A DNA stretch of 61,663 nucleotides from Zoogloea sp. (GTDB taxonomy: Bacteria > Pseudomonadota > Gammaproteobacteria > Burkholderiales > Rhodocyclaceae). The stretch spans positions 1 through 61,663 of the forward strand of contig NZ_JAFLDT010000015.1 of assembly GCF_017302315.1 (NCBI RefSeq). The letters run 5' to 3'. The translations under genes and the position numbers were made by a program. This document shows positions 6,470-15,400 of the stretch, one piece after another. The notes below the pieces were generated by a model that was not told where the DNA came from, did no database searches, and worked only from the letters and a program-made list of their open reading frames with translations. Within the stretch, counting starts at the first letter, position 1; each line of letters begins with the position of its first letter.

Positions 6470-6670
6470 TCAGGCAGCGCTCGCGGCGGCCAGTTCCTTG
6501 CGGGCGGCCATCAGGTTTTTGTGGGCATCGTAGGCACGCTGGGCGACTTCCAGGATCTGCTCCCAGTTGGTGGGCAGGTCTTCGGACAGGTCGTGCAGGT
6601 CCATCTTGGCCTGGGTGGCCTGGGCGTTGAGTTTCTTCGCGCGGGCCTTGAGGGTGTCGAGGTCTTCCAT
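6470..6670 (-). CDS. NifX-downstream small helical protein (DUF683 / CCE_0567 family)
   Basis: This 66-residue, all-helical protein starts MEDLDTLKARAKKL and contains LHDLSEDLP and ILEVAQRAYDAHKNLMAARK. It matches the DUF683 family of short Rop-like coiled-coil proteins that almost always follow nifX and the DUF269 gene in nitrogen fixers. A cyanobacterial member has been proposed to bind metal; the role in cofactor synthesis is not settled. It lies 13 bases downstream of the DUF269 gene and shares its operon. Confidence 0.9.
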   Translation of the reverse strand: MEDLDTLKARAKKLNAQATQAKMDLHDLSEDLPTNWEQILEVAQRAYDAHKNLMAARKELAAASAA

Positions 6671-6683
6671 GCTGCGGCTCCGG

Positions 6684-7151
6684 TCAGGAATAGTTGGCCA
6701 CTTCGGGGAACTTGCGGATCATCTCCACGGCTTCGGTGACGGCCTTGGTGCCGGCGGCCGAGAGCTTTTCGAGGCTGTTGAAGCCGAAACGGTGGGCATC
6801 GCGGATCTGCTTGTTGAAGACGATCAGGCGCCCGGCGATGAGCACCTGGCGGCCGAAGCCTTCGTGGTGCATCTTGAGCATGGGGCTGACCATCACCTTG
6901 GTCTCGCGCTCGATGGAGAGGGCGATGGCGTTGTAGTACAGCTCCATGCGCCACAGGGTTTCCGGGTCGGGATCGGCCATCATCGGCAGATCCTTGCGCT
7001 TCTCGGCGTCCAGCACGTAGGGGTCGAGGAGCATGGCGTCGGTCTTGCCTTCCCAGGCGCCGTGGGTGTCCTGGGCGCGCCATTGCTTGACCAGTTCGCG
7101 GATGAACGGGTCCTGCATCACGTCGGTGGGGGCTTCAGCTACATCAGTCAT
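6684..7151 (-). CDS. NifX-associated nitrogen fixation protein (DUF269)
   Basis: The 155-residue protein has the DUF269 pattern: [38 protein letters not shown]-like [30 protein letters not shown] and FGFNSLEKL near the end. The family is found only with nif genes next to nifX and is thought to assist FeMo-cofactor maturation or transfer, but its biochemical role is not defined. It starts 2 bases after the nifX stop, so the two are almost certainly co-translated. Confidence 0.93.
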   Translation of the reverse strand: MTDVAEAPTDVMQDPFIRELVKQWRAQDTHGAWEGKTDAMLLDPYVLDAEKRKDLPMMADPDPETLWRMELYYNAIALSIERETKVMVSPMLKMHHEGFGRQVLIAGRLIVFNKQIRDAHRFGFNSLEKLSAAGTKAVTEAVEMIRKFPEVANYS

Positions 7152-7153
7152 TT

Positions 7154-7555
7154 TCAGGCCTCTTCTTCAAAGTCATAAGTCCGTTCCTCGCCCTTGGCGA
7201 GGGCCTTGCGCAGCCACGGCGGCGGGGTGCCCTTGAGCACGTCCTGCAGCTTGTCGAGGATGTCGAGGATGGGTTCCGGCCCGGCCACCTTGACCGGGTG
7301 GATCTTGGTGGCCACCACGCGGGCGGCCGCGGAGCCGCCGATGGCAGCCACGTAAACGATGGCGCAGTCCTTGATGACGTCCAGCTTGGGCGCCAGCTTG
7401 TCCTCGTTGCCGTCTTCGGCCAGCTCGCCGCCGAAGTCGTGGGTCTCCAGGTAGCGGTAGCCCTCGGCGTTGATCTCGTAGATGGCGATGTACTTGGCCC
7501 AGCCGAAGTGCGCGTCAACGCGCTCCTTGTCCTGGGTGGCGAATGCGATTTTCAT
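7154..7555 (-). CDS. nifX: NifX, NifB-cofactor/VK-cluster carrier
   Basis: NifX is a small carrier that binds NifB-co and the VK-cluster and shuttles them to NifEN. The 133-residue product begins [20 protein letters not shown], with the His-Phe-Gly signature of the dinitrogenase iron-molybdenum cofactor-binding fold. [20 protein letters not shown] and a Pro-rich segment [10 protein letters not shown] follow. Start chosen at the ATG at 7555, with GAGGAG about 10 bases upstream; the upstream open frame to 7735 overlaps nifN and is rejected. It is 10 bases after nifN. Confidence 0.95.
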   Translation of the reverse strand: MKIAFATQDKERVDAHFGWAKYIAIYEINAEGYRYLETHDFGGELAEDGNEDKLAPKLDVIKDCAIVYVAAIGGSAAARVVATKIHPVKVAGPEPILDILDKLQDVLKGTPPPWLRKALAKGEERTYDFEEEA

Positions 7556-7565
7556 GACGGGCTCC

Positions 7566-8996
7566 TCAGGCGGGAATGATCGGGATGACGACTTCGTCGG
7601 AAACGCTGCTGCAACTGCTGCTGGCACAGCCGCAGCCGGCAGCGGATTGGCCCTGGGCAGCGGCCACGGCCTCGGCGGGCAGGGGCCAGTCTTCGGGGCC
7701 ATGGGCATGCATGTGGGCCAGGAAGATGTTGGCAAGCTGGAAAATCAGGTCGCGGGTACCCCGGTAGCCGACGCTCAGCTGATGGGCGGTGCCGATGCGG
7801 TCGAACTGGGGGATGCCGGCACGGAACAGGGGGATGCCCAGACGCGTGGCGGCCTGGCGACCGTGGGCATGGGTGATCAGCAGATCGCAGCCCACCGCCC
7901 GCATTTCCAGGTCTTCCAGGTCACCCACCAGCACTTCTTCCGTGGGCACCCGGACCAGCAGCGGCGAGTGGGTGGTGGTGACGGCCGCGGCCACTTCACC
8001 ACCCATCTCGGCGATCAGCGAAGACAGGGCAAACAGCAGATCGGGTTCGGCACCGATGGCGACGCGCTTGCCGCCCAGGTGGAAGTGACCATCGAGCATG
8101 GCGTCCTGGAGCTGGCCGCGCTGACGCTTCAGGCGTGCCGGCGCCGGCTTGCCCGACAGGCGCATGAGCAGGGCCACGAGGGCATCGGTGGCGGTGAGTC
8201 CGGTGAGCCGGTCGAACAGGGTGCAAGGCACACCGATGGCCTCCAGGCGCTCGACAGCCCCGCGCATCTGCTCGCCGATGGCAATCACGTGCTCGCAGGC
8301 ACCCAGGCCACGGATGTCGTCCAGGGTCGCCCCGCCCAGGGTGGTGGGCGTGAAGTCTTCGGGAATGTGCCCGTCCAGGGAGCCGGACACATCCGGCACC
8401 AGCACCGCATCCAGCCCGAAAGCTTCGATGAGCTCGCGCACCTCCTCCAGGTCGGCCGGGGTCAGATGGGCGCCCGGCAGCACACCGATACGGCCGGTCA
8501 CACGGGTTTCGGCCGGCGTCACGAAGGCGGCAACGAGCGCCTTGATGGCCGCGGCCCAGCCGTCCTGGAAGGCGCCCACGTAGTCCGGCGTGGACACATA
8601 GACGATCTCGGTACCGTCCAGGGTCTCGGCATGCTTGGCGCGGATCAGGCGCAGGTAGCCATCCACGTCATCGCCCTTGGTCTCGGTGAGGCCGGTGGAG
8701 GCGATGGCGATGAGGGCCGGGTTGGCGCGCTTCTTGATGTTGAGCACGGCCTGCTCGATGTTGTCCATGCCGCCGAGGATGGTGCTGACCTCGTTCATGG
8801 CGGTGGTCTGCATCGGGATGGCTTCCTTGAAGTGGCGCACCAGCAGCACCAGGCCGAAGGATGTACAGCCCTGGGAGCCATGCATCATCGGCATGGTGCT
8901 GGCGAGGCCCAGGAAGGCGTAGCAGGCCCCCAGGGGCTGGCTCATCTTCAGCGGATTGACCGCGCAGGCCTTCTTGCTGTCATGGACGATGGCCAT
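7566..8996 (-). CDS. nifN: NifN, FeMo-cofactor scaffold subunit
   Basis: NifN pairs with NifE in an alpha2beta2 scaffold that converts NifB-co to the FeMo-cofactor precursor. The 476-residue product starts MAIVHDSKKACAVNPLKMSQ, followed by GACYAFLGLAS and MHGSQGCTSFG, which holds the Cys that ligates the permanent cluster. The ATG is 1 base after the nifE stop, so the upstream open frame to 9224 is antisense-like noise within nifE. Unusual: the last 25 residues form a Ser/Cys-rich tail (CGCASSSC), longer than I expect for NifN. No catalytic motif is missing that I can see. Confidence 0.95.
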   Translation of the reverse strand: MAIVHDSKKACAVNPLKMSQPLGACYAFLGLASTMPMMHGSQGCTSFGLVLLVRHFKEAIPMQTTAMNEVSTILGGMDNIEQAVLNIKKRANPALIAIASTGLTETKGDDVDGYLRLIRAKHAETLDGTEIVYVSTPDYVGAFQDGWAAAIKALVAAFVTPAETRVTGRIGVLPGAHLTPADLEEVRELIEAFGLDAVLVPDVSGSLDGHIPEDFTPTTLGGATLDDIRGLGACEHVIAIGEQMRGAVERLEAIGVPCTLFDRLTGLTATDALVALLMRLSGKPAPARLKRQRGQLQDAMLDGHFHLGGKRVAIGAEPDLLFALSSLIAEMGGEVAAAVTTTHSPLLVRVPTEEVLVGDLEDLEMRAVGCDLLITHAHGRQAATRLGIPLFRAGIPQFDRIGTAHQLSVGYRGTRDLIFQLANIFLAHMHAHGPEDWPLPAEAVAAAQGQSAAGCGCASSSCSSVSDEVVIPIIPA

Positions 8997-8997
8997 C

Positions 8998-10404
8998 TCA
9001 GCACGCCTCCTCGAGGGCCGGCGTCTCCCACGGGGCCGGCGCCCGCACCTGCTCCCACACCGGGTTGAACAGGGTCTTGGAGATCTCCCGCACCAGGTCG
9101 ACCATGCCTTCGTAGCCGGCGTAGGCGTAGTGGCGTTCCTGGTTGATGTCGAGCCACGGCATCTTGGCCTTGAGGGCCACAAACTGGCTGCGCCCGCCGG
9201 AGAGCATGATGTCGGCGCGGGCATCGCGCAGCATCTTGAACATCTCCCGGGGGGTCATGTCGTCGATCATGTGGGCGTCCTCGCCCATGATCTCCTTGAT
9301 CTTTTCCTTGTCTTCCTTGGTGGACTTCTTGACGCTGGTGCCCACCACTTCGAGGCCGGCCTCCTGCAGGGCCGCCACCACCGACCAGCTCTTCACGCCG
9401 CCGGTGATCAGGAGCACCTTCTTGCCTTCCAGGCGCGGACGGTAGGCGGCGATGCGCTCCCAGGCGCGCTTCTCTTCGACGGCGATCAGGGCCTCGGTGC
9501 GATCCAGCAGATCGGCCGGAGCGCCCCGCTGCACCAGCAGCCGGGCCAGCTGGCGCAGGGTGTCGCTCATGTCCTCGATGCCGTAGAAAGAGCCTTCGAA
9601 GAAGGGGATGCCGTAGCGGTCCTCCATCTTGCGGGCCACGTTGATCATGGACTTGGAGCACACCATCATCGCCGCCTTGGCCCGGTGGCTCTGGGCCACC
9701 TCGTGGTAGCGGCCGTCACCGGAGATGCACGACAGGATGCGGATGCCCAGGGCGTCGAGGAGCGGGCGGATCTGCCACAGCTCGCCGGCCAGGTTGTACT
9801 CGCCGATGATGTTGATGTCGTAGGGCGTCGTCACCTCGGGCTCTTCGGTGCCAATCACGTAGTCGAGCAGGGCCTCGGCGCCGAGCTTGTTGCCCAGGTT
9901 CTTGGGCCCGACGAAACCCGGGGCGTTGACCGGCACTACCGGTTTGCCGAACTTCTCGGCGGCGCGCTTGCAGACGGCCTCGATGTCATCGCCGATCAGG
10001 GCGGTGACGCAGGTCTGGTATACGAAGACCGCCGGCGGGTCGTACTTCTCGATGATTTCGCGGATCGACTTGAAGAGGCGCTTCTCGCCTCCGTAGATCA
10101 CGTCCAGCTCGCCGATGTCGGTGGTGAAACCGGTGCGGTAGAGCTGCGGGCCGCTGGTGGAGGAATTGCGGTTGTCCCAGGAGTTGCCTTCACAGGCGAT
10201 GGGGCCATGAACCAGATGGGCCACATCGGCAATCGGCTGCAGGGCGATCTTGGCCCCGTCGAAGGCGCAACCGCCTGCCGCCGCACCGGGCGAGAGCTGC
10301 TTGGTACAGCCCTTCTTGCGGGCCTTCTCGTCCTTGTTCTGGTTGTGCTCGCAGGCCGGTTCCTCGAACACGGACTGGATCTTCGCCGACACTCGGGCAT
10401 CCAT
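8998..10404 (-). CDS. nifE: NifE, FeMo-cofactor scaffold subunit
   Basis: First gene of the operon. NifE forms the NifEN scaffold for FeMo-cofactor synthesis and is related to NifD. The 468-residue product begins MDARVSAKIQSVFEEPACEHN. It shows GGCAFDGAKIAL, HLVHGPIACEGNSWDNR, QTCVTALIGDDIEAV and GDGRYHEVAQSHRAKAAMMVCSKSM, all conserved in NifE. The Cys residues expected to bind the cluster are present. The ATG has GGAG about 9 bases upstream and a sigma-54 promoter about 36 bases upstream, consistent with NifA control. nifHDK are not in this window. Confidence 0.96.
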   Translation of the reverse strand: MDARVSAKIQSVFEEPACEHNQNKDEKARKKGCTKQLSPGAAAGGCAFDGAKIALQPIADVAHLVHGPIACEGNSWDNRNSSTSGPQLYRTGFTTDIGELDVIYGGEKRLFKSIREIIEKYDPPAVFVYQTCVTALIGDDIEAVCKRAAEKFGKPVVPVNAPGFVGPKNLGNKLGAEALLDYVIGTEEPEVTTPYDINIIGEYNLAGELWQIRPLLDALGIRILSCISGDGRYHEVAQSHRAKAAMMVCSKSMINVARKMEDRYGIPFFEGSFYGIEDMSDTLRQLARLLVQRGAPADLLDRTEALIAVEEKRAWERIAAYRPRLEGKKVLLITGGVKSWSVVAALQEAGLEVVGTSVKKSTKEDKEKIKEIMGEDAHMIDDMTPREMFKMLRDARADIMLSGGRSQFVALKAKMPWLDINQERHYAYAGYEGMVDLVREISKTLFNPVWEQVRAPAPWETPALEEAC

Positions 10405-10439
10405 CGGAATCTCCAGAAAAGGGTGGGGATGCCCTTCCC

Positions 10440-10456
10440 ATGCAGGTTCCGCGCCA
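10440..10456 (-). promoter_or_regulatory. Sigma-54 (-24/-12) promoter of the nifENX operon
   Basis: On the minus strand the sequence TGGCGCGGAACCTGCAT fits the TGGCAC-N5-TTGCA consensus with the required GG-N10-GC spacing. It lies 36 bases before the nifE ATG. A possible NifA upstream site, TGT-N11-ACA at 10565-10581, is one base too wide and is not called as a feature. Confidence 0.8.
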
Positions 10457-10683
10457 GCAGCACCAAAACGCCAAAAACCTCCTTATCAGACAGTCACTTG
10501 CAGTCTTCACCCGACAACCCTGTGAGCACCTCTGGCGGCTTTCCTACAGCGCCATTGTCGGCTTTGTCGGAAGCTGCCACACGGTTCGTCGATCACCGTC
10601 CGCGCCCTGACAGCAACTGCACGTGGCACACGTCACACCCGGGAATTCACACTGGTTCACATTTCAAGTCCAGGTGCTAGCCT

Positions 10684-10764
10684 GTACACGTCAAAGGCAA
10701 ACTGCAGGCAACTGCAGGACGCAAAGCCACGGGTCCCGCACGAACGGGATAGCCGGGTTGCCCG
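10684..10764 (+). ncRNA. Cyclic di-GMP-I (GEMM-I) riboswitch
   Basis: Conserved GEMM-I elements appear in order. They are TCAAAGGCAAAC, a hairpin CTGCAG-GCAA-CTGCAG (10702-10717) whose GCAA loop is a GNRA tetraloop, GACGCAAAGCC (10718-10728), an ACGGG...ACGGG-side helix, and ATAGCCGGGTTGCC (10749-10762). This is the classic GEMM-I layout with tetraloop and receptor. It lies about 90 bases before the DUF4189-like gene, on the same strand. The interval between them would hold the expression platform; I see a small hairpin CTGGATCTCCAG (10769-10780) but no clear terminator. Confidence 0.93.
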
Positions 10765-10852
10765 CATGCTGGATCTCCAGCCCGGTCAGCGCCTGCGCAT
10801 CCCTGCGTCCGCCTTTGCAATTGGTTGCTCACTGATTACAAAGGATTTCATC

Positions 10853-11455
10853 GTGAAACCTCTCTTCCAGCGCCTTGCCAGGCCGACTGCAGGGTCGCGT
10901 GCTCTCAGGGGCATGGGGCTGGTCCTCGGCCTCATGGCCCTGTCTCCGCTCCCCGAAAGCCAGGCAGCCAGTGCCATCGTGGCCATCCGGAGCGATGGCG
11001 GGCGGGTAAACCTGGCCTGGTCCTACGGGGCCGGCAAGGCCGGTGACGCCGTGGCAACGGCCATGAGCACCTGCCGCAGCACCCTGCGCTACAACAAGGC
11101 CAAGGGCAGTTGCGAGATGGTGGCCCACTACGACGGTCCCGGCTTCATCGCCATCGTGCTGGCCCGAACCGAGGACGACCAACGGTTTGGCTACGCCTTC
11201 GCTGACGACCGCCAGGAAGCCATCAGGCAGGCCCACAGCCGCTGCGTTGACCTTGGCGGACTGGACTGCCAGGAAGATGCCGGGCACGTATTCTGGGATG
11301 GCGGCCCGGCCGGGCTGGCCGAACCCGGGGCCGTGAACCGGGCTGTACACGCCGGCCCCGCCCCTGCCCCGCTGGCCGATCGCGGCCACACCTACCGCGC
11401 GACCGGCCACAAGGCCGCCCAGGAAGTACGCCCCCGGACATCGACCCGGCTGTAA
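10853..11455 (+). CDS. Secreted DUF4189-like protein under c-di-GMP riboswitch control
   Basis: Start chosen at the GTG at 10853 (AAGGA about 8 bases upstream). An in-frame ATG at 10766 would lie within the riboswitch leader. The 200-residue product has a long basic N-region and a hydrophobic core (GLVLGLMALSPLPESQA), consistent with secretion. The mature part contains SAIVAIRSDGGRVNLAW and two loosely similar halves with SYGAGKAGDAVATAMSTC and ADDRQEAIRQAHSRC. Each ends in a Cys-containing strand, like DUF4189 domains. The function of that family is unknown. Control by cyclic di-GMP suggests a role in the switch between motile and surface-attached growth. Confidence 0.7.
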   Translation: MKPLFQRLARPTAGSRALRGMGLVLGLMALSPLPESQAASAIVAIRSDGGRVNLAWSYGAGKAGDAVATAMSTCRSTLRYNKAKGSCEMVAHYDGPGFIAIVLARTEDDQRFGYAFADDRQEAIRQAHSRCVDLGGLDCQEDAGHVFWDGGPAGLAEPGAVNRAVHAGPAPAPLADRGHTYRATGHKAAQEVRPRTSTRL

Positions 11456-11458
11456 GCC

Positions 11459-12472
11459 CTAGCGCCACACCCCCGCCCTGGGGGTGAAGCTGTCCAGCAC
11501 CCGGATATAGGACTGGCGCACCAGGGCACTCGGGTCGCGCAGATGGCCCAGGCTCATGCTGGCCTTGAGCTGGGCGACGGAGGCGTATTCGCCTTCTTCC
11601 ATCCACGCTTCGATGCCCCGCAGGATGTGCCCGAGATGGGCGGGGCCATGGGCGAGCAGGCAGGATGCCAGATGCACCACGTCGGCCCCGGCGAGGAGCA
11701 GCTTCATGGCCTCCTCGTGTCCATACACGCCACCGGTGGCCGCCAGGGTGATGGACGTGTGGCTGCGCAGGATGGCAATCCAGCGGATGCGCAGAAGCGC
11801 CTCTTCCGGGCTGGAGAGCTGCAACTGCTCAACCATCTCGCGGGTCTGCAGGTCGATATCCGGCTGGAAGAAGCGGTTGAACAGCGCGACGCCGGCCGCC
11901 CCTGCCGCCTCCAGACGCCTGACGAAATGGGGAAGCGAGGAGAAGAAGGGGGACAGCTTCATCACCACCGGAATATCCACCACCCGGCGCAACTCGGTCA
12001 GCAGGGCCACGTAGCGGGCCTCCACCGCGTCACCGCTTTCCAGCGGATCGGCAGCCACATGGTAGACGTTGAGTTCGAGGGCATCGGCGCCGGCGATCTG
12101 CAGTTCCTTGCCCAGGTCGATCCAGCCGGAGGGCGTCACCCCGTTGAGGCTGGCGATCACCGGGATCTCCAGCCGCGCCTTGGCCAGGCGCAGGTGTTCC
12201 AGGTAGCGCTCGAGGGCGCCCTGGAAATTGCCGTGATCAGGCAGGAAGCCGGTGGCCTCGGCGTCATGGAGTTCGCCATGGAGCAGGAAGCGCTCCGTCA
12301 TGGCGTCTTCGGCGATGAGTTCCTCTTCGTACAGGGAATGCAGCACCACCGCGGCGGCGCCGGCGTCCTCCAGCAACAACAGGGAGTCAAGGGACTTGGA
12401 GAGGGGCGAGGCCGAAGGCACCAAGGGATTCTTGAGCCGAAGGCCGAGGTAATCGGTGCTCAGGTCGATCAT
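11459..12472 (-). CDS. Dihydroorotate dehydrogenase-like flavoprotein linked to nifJ
   Basis: This 337-residue protein has a TIM-barrel, FMN-binding fold: MIDLSTDYLGLRLKNPLVP, NPLVPSASPLSK, VIASLNGVTPSGW, ALELNVYH, VVMKLSPFFSS and AATGGVYGHEEAMK for the phosphate-binding loop. It resembles class 1 dihydroorotate dehydrogenase but belongs to the group usually annotated 'dihydroorotate dehydrogenase-like', which commonly sits beside pyruvate:ferredoxin oxidoreductase. A role in pyrimidine synthesis is unlikely. It begins 9 bases after the nifJ stop, so it is the second gene of a two-gene operon. Substrate unknown. Confidence 0.88.
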   Translation of the reverse strand: MIDLSTDYLGLRLKNPLVPSASPLSKSLDSLLLLEDAGAAAVVLHSLYEEELIAEDAMTERFLLHGELHDAEATGFLPDHGNFQGALERYLEHLRLAKARLEIPVIASLNGVTPSGWIDLGKELQIAGADALELNVYHVAADPLESGDAVEARYVALLTELRRVVDIPVVMKLSPFFSSLPHFVRRLEAAGAAGVALFNRFFQPDIDLQTREMVEQLQLSSPEEALLRIRWIAILRSHTSITLAATGGVYGHEEAMKLLLAGADVVHLASCLLAHGPAHLGHILRGIEAWMEEGEYASVAQLKASMSLGHLRDPSALVRQSYIRVLDSFTPRAGVWR

Positions 12473-12481
12473 GGCGGGCTC

Positions 12482-15400
12482 CTATTCCGGTTTCGGGGCG
12501 GCAGGCCGGGCGGCCAGCTCGGCGTATGCACGATAGCGTTGGTCGGCTTCCCGTTGGGCCTCGGCGGCAAGCTGGCGGGCGACGTCCGGGTGGCTGCGCG
12601 CCAGCATGGCGAAGCGGGTTTCGCTGTCCATGAAGGCCTGCATGGGCTGGCTGGGGGCGGCCGAGTCGAGCTTGAAGGGGTTGGCGCCGGCAGCTTCGAG
12701 GCGCGGGTCGTGGCGGAACAGGGGCCAGTGCCCGGACTTGACCGCCATGTCCTGCTGGCGCTGGTTGTAGAGCATGTCCACCCCGTGGGCGATGCAGGGG
12801 CTGTAGGCCACGATCAGGGACGGGCCGGCGTAGGCCTCGGCCTCGTGGAAGACCTTGAGGGTATGCACGTCCTTGGCACCGTAGGCCACGGTGGCCACGT
12901 AGACGTGGCCGTAGTCGGAGGCGATGCGGGCCAGATCCTTCTTGGCCGTGGCCTTGCCGCCGGCCGAGAAGCGCGCCACCGCCCCCACGGGGGTGGCCTT
13001 GGAGGTCTGCCCGCCGGTGTTGGAATACACCTCGGTGTCGAGCACCAGGATGTTCACGTCGTGACTGAGGGCCAGCACGTGGTCGAGCCCGCCATAACCG
13101 ATGTCGTAGGCCCAGCCGTCACCGCCGATGATCCACACGGAGCGGCGGATCAGCCACTCGGCAACGCTGTCCAGCTCGGCCGCGCGGGGATGGTCGCAAG
13201 CGGCCAGACGACTGCGCAGCCCGGCCACCCGCTCGCGCTGGGCGCGGATGCCGGCTTCGGGACGCTGGTCGGCGGTGATCAAGGCTTCCGCCAGGTCACC
13301 GCCGATGCCGGACGCCATCTCCTTCACCAACATCTTCGCGTAGAGCATGAGTTGATCGGCCGCCAGGCGCATGCCCAGGCCGAATTCGGCGTTGTCTTCA
13401 AAGAGCGAGTTGGACCAGGCCGGCCCGCGCCCGGCGCCATTCACCGTGTAGGGCGTGCTGGGCAGGTTGGCGCCGTAGATGGATGAACAGCCGGTGGCGT
13501 TGGCCACCAGCATGCGGTCCCCAAAGAGCTGGGTGGCCAGCCGGATGTAGGGGGTTTCGCCACAGCCGGCGCAGGCACCGGAAAACTCGAACAGCGGGTC
13601 GAGCAGCATGGCGCCGGGCAAGGTGCCGTGCTTGAGCTGGCTGCGGTCGTATTCCGGCAGATTCAGGAAGAAGTCGAAATTGGCCTTCTCGGCATCGCGC
13701 AGGGGTGCCAACGGGGCCATGTTGACGGCCAGCCGGCTGATGTTGGACTTGTCGTGGATGGGGCAGGCCTCGACGCAGTCGCCGCAGCCGGTGCAATCCT
13801 CCGGCGCCACCTGGTAGCTGATGCGGGTGCCGACGGGGAAGTCCTTGCTCCGGGCCGGCACGTGCTTGAAGGTGGGCGGTGCGTCGGCCGCGGCGTCCAG
13901 CGGGAAGGCCCTGGCACGGATGGCCGAATGGGGGCAGACGAACACACACTTGCCGCACTGGGTGCATAGGTCGGCCTCCCACACCGGGATCTCCAGGGCG
14001 ATGTTGCGCTTCTCGTAGCGGGCCGTGCCGCTGGGGAAGGTGCCGTCCAGGGGCATGGCGGACACCGGCAGGCGGTTGCCGTCGCCCCGGTACACCGGCA
14101 GGGTGAAGTCGCGCACGAAGGCCGGCAGGTCGGCCGCCGCAGCGCTGTCGGGTGCCGCGTCGCCCAGGTCCAGCAAGCCGGGAAAGCCGACTTCATGCAG
14201 CCCGGCGAGGGTCAGGTCGATGGCCTTGTGGTTGAGGTCGGCCAGGCGCTTGCTCTTCTTGCCGTAGGTCTTGTCCACCGCCTTCTTGATGGCGGCCAGG
14301 GCTTCGTCCCGGGGCAGGATGCCGGAGATGGCGAAGAAGCAGGTCTGCATGATGGTATTGATGCGCCGCCCCATGCCGGCCTGCTGGGCCACGGCGTAGG
14401 CGTCGATCACCCACAGGCGCAGGCCCCGGGACAGGATGCCGGCACGCATGGCCGCCGGCAGGCTGGCCCACACGGCATCCTTGGCCACCGGCGTGTTGAG
14501 CAGGAAGACACCCCCCGGCGCCGCGTGGGCGAGGAGGTCGTAGCGCTCCACGAACACCGTCTGGTGGCAGGCCACAAAGCCGGCCATGCCCTCCTCCACC
14601 AGGTAGGCGGCGCGGATCGGGTCGGGGCCGAAGCGCAGGTGCGACACGGTGACCGCACCGGATTTCTTCGAGTCGTAGACGAAGTAGCCCTGGGCATGCA
14701 GGGCGGTGGCCTCACCGACGATCTTGATGGAGTTCTTGTTGGCCGACACGGTGCCGTCGGCTCCGAGGCCCCAGAACACCGCATGCTGCAGGCGCTGCGA
14801 GGCGTCGGTGCGGAAGTCGGCGTCCCAGTCCAGGGACAGGTGGGTCACATCATCGACGATGCCGACGGTGAACTGCCGCCGGGGCTGGGCCGACTGGAGC
14901 TCGTCGAAAACGGCCCGGACCATGCCGGGGGTGAACTCCTTGCTGGCCAGCCCGTAGCGCCCGCCGATGATGCGCGGCATCGGGCGGCAACCGTCGGCGG
15001 CGGCCTCGGCGAAGGCCGTCATCACGTCCTTGTAAAGGGGCTCGCCGCTGGCGCCGGGTTCCTTGCAGCGATCGAGCACGGCAACGCGCGTGACGCTGGC
15101 CGGGATGGCGGCAAGAAGCGCATCCACCGCCAGGGGGCGGAACAGGCGCAGCTTGAGCAGGCCGACCTTCTCACCCCGGGCGGTGAGATGGGCGACGGTC
15201 TCCTCCACGGTCTCCGCGGCGGAGCCCATGACCACGATGAGCCGTTCGGCATCCGCTGCGCCCACGTAGTCAAAGAGGCGGTAGTGACGGCCGGTGAGCG
15301 CAGCAAAGCGATCCATGGCGCCCTGGACAATGGCCGGAAAGGCGTCGTAGCAGGGGTTGATGCGCTCCCGGCTCTGGAAGAACACGTCGGGATTCTGGGC

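Noticed and set aside
7482-9068. Long open frame antisense to nifN
   Set aside because: It lies fully opposite a well-supported gene; long antisense frames are common in high-GC DNA and the translation has no family pattern.
10565-10581. TGT-N11-ACA as a NifA site
   Set aside because: Spacing is 11, not the required 10; kept only as an observation.
11543-13486. Long open frame antisense to the dihydroorotate-like gene and nifJ
   Set aside because: The protein is rich in Gly/His/Gln with no domain; a reverse-frame shadow.
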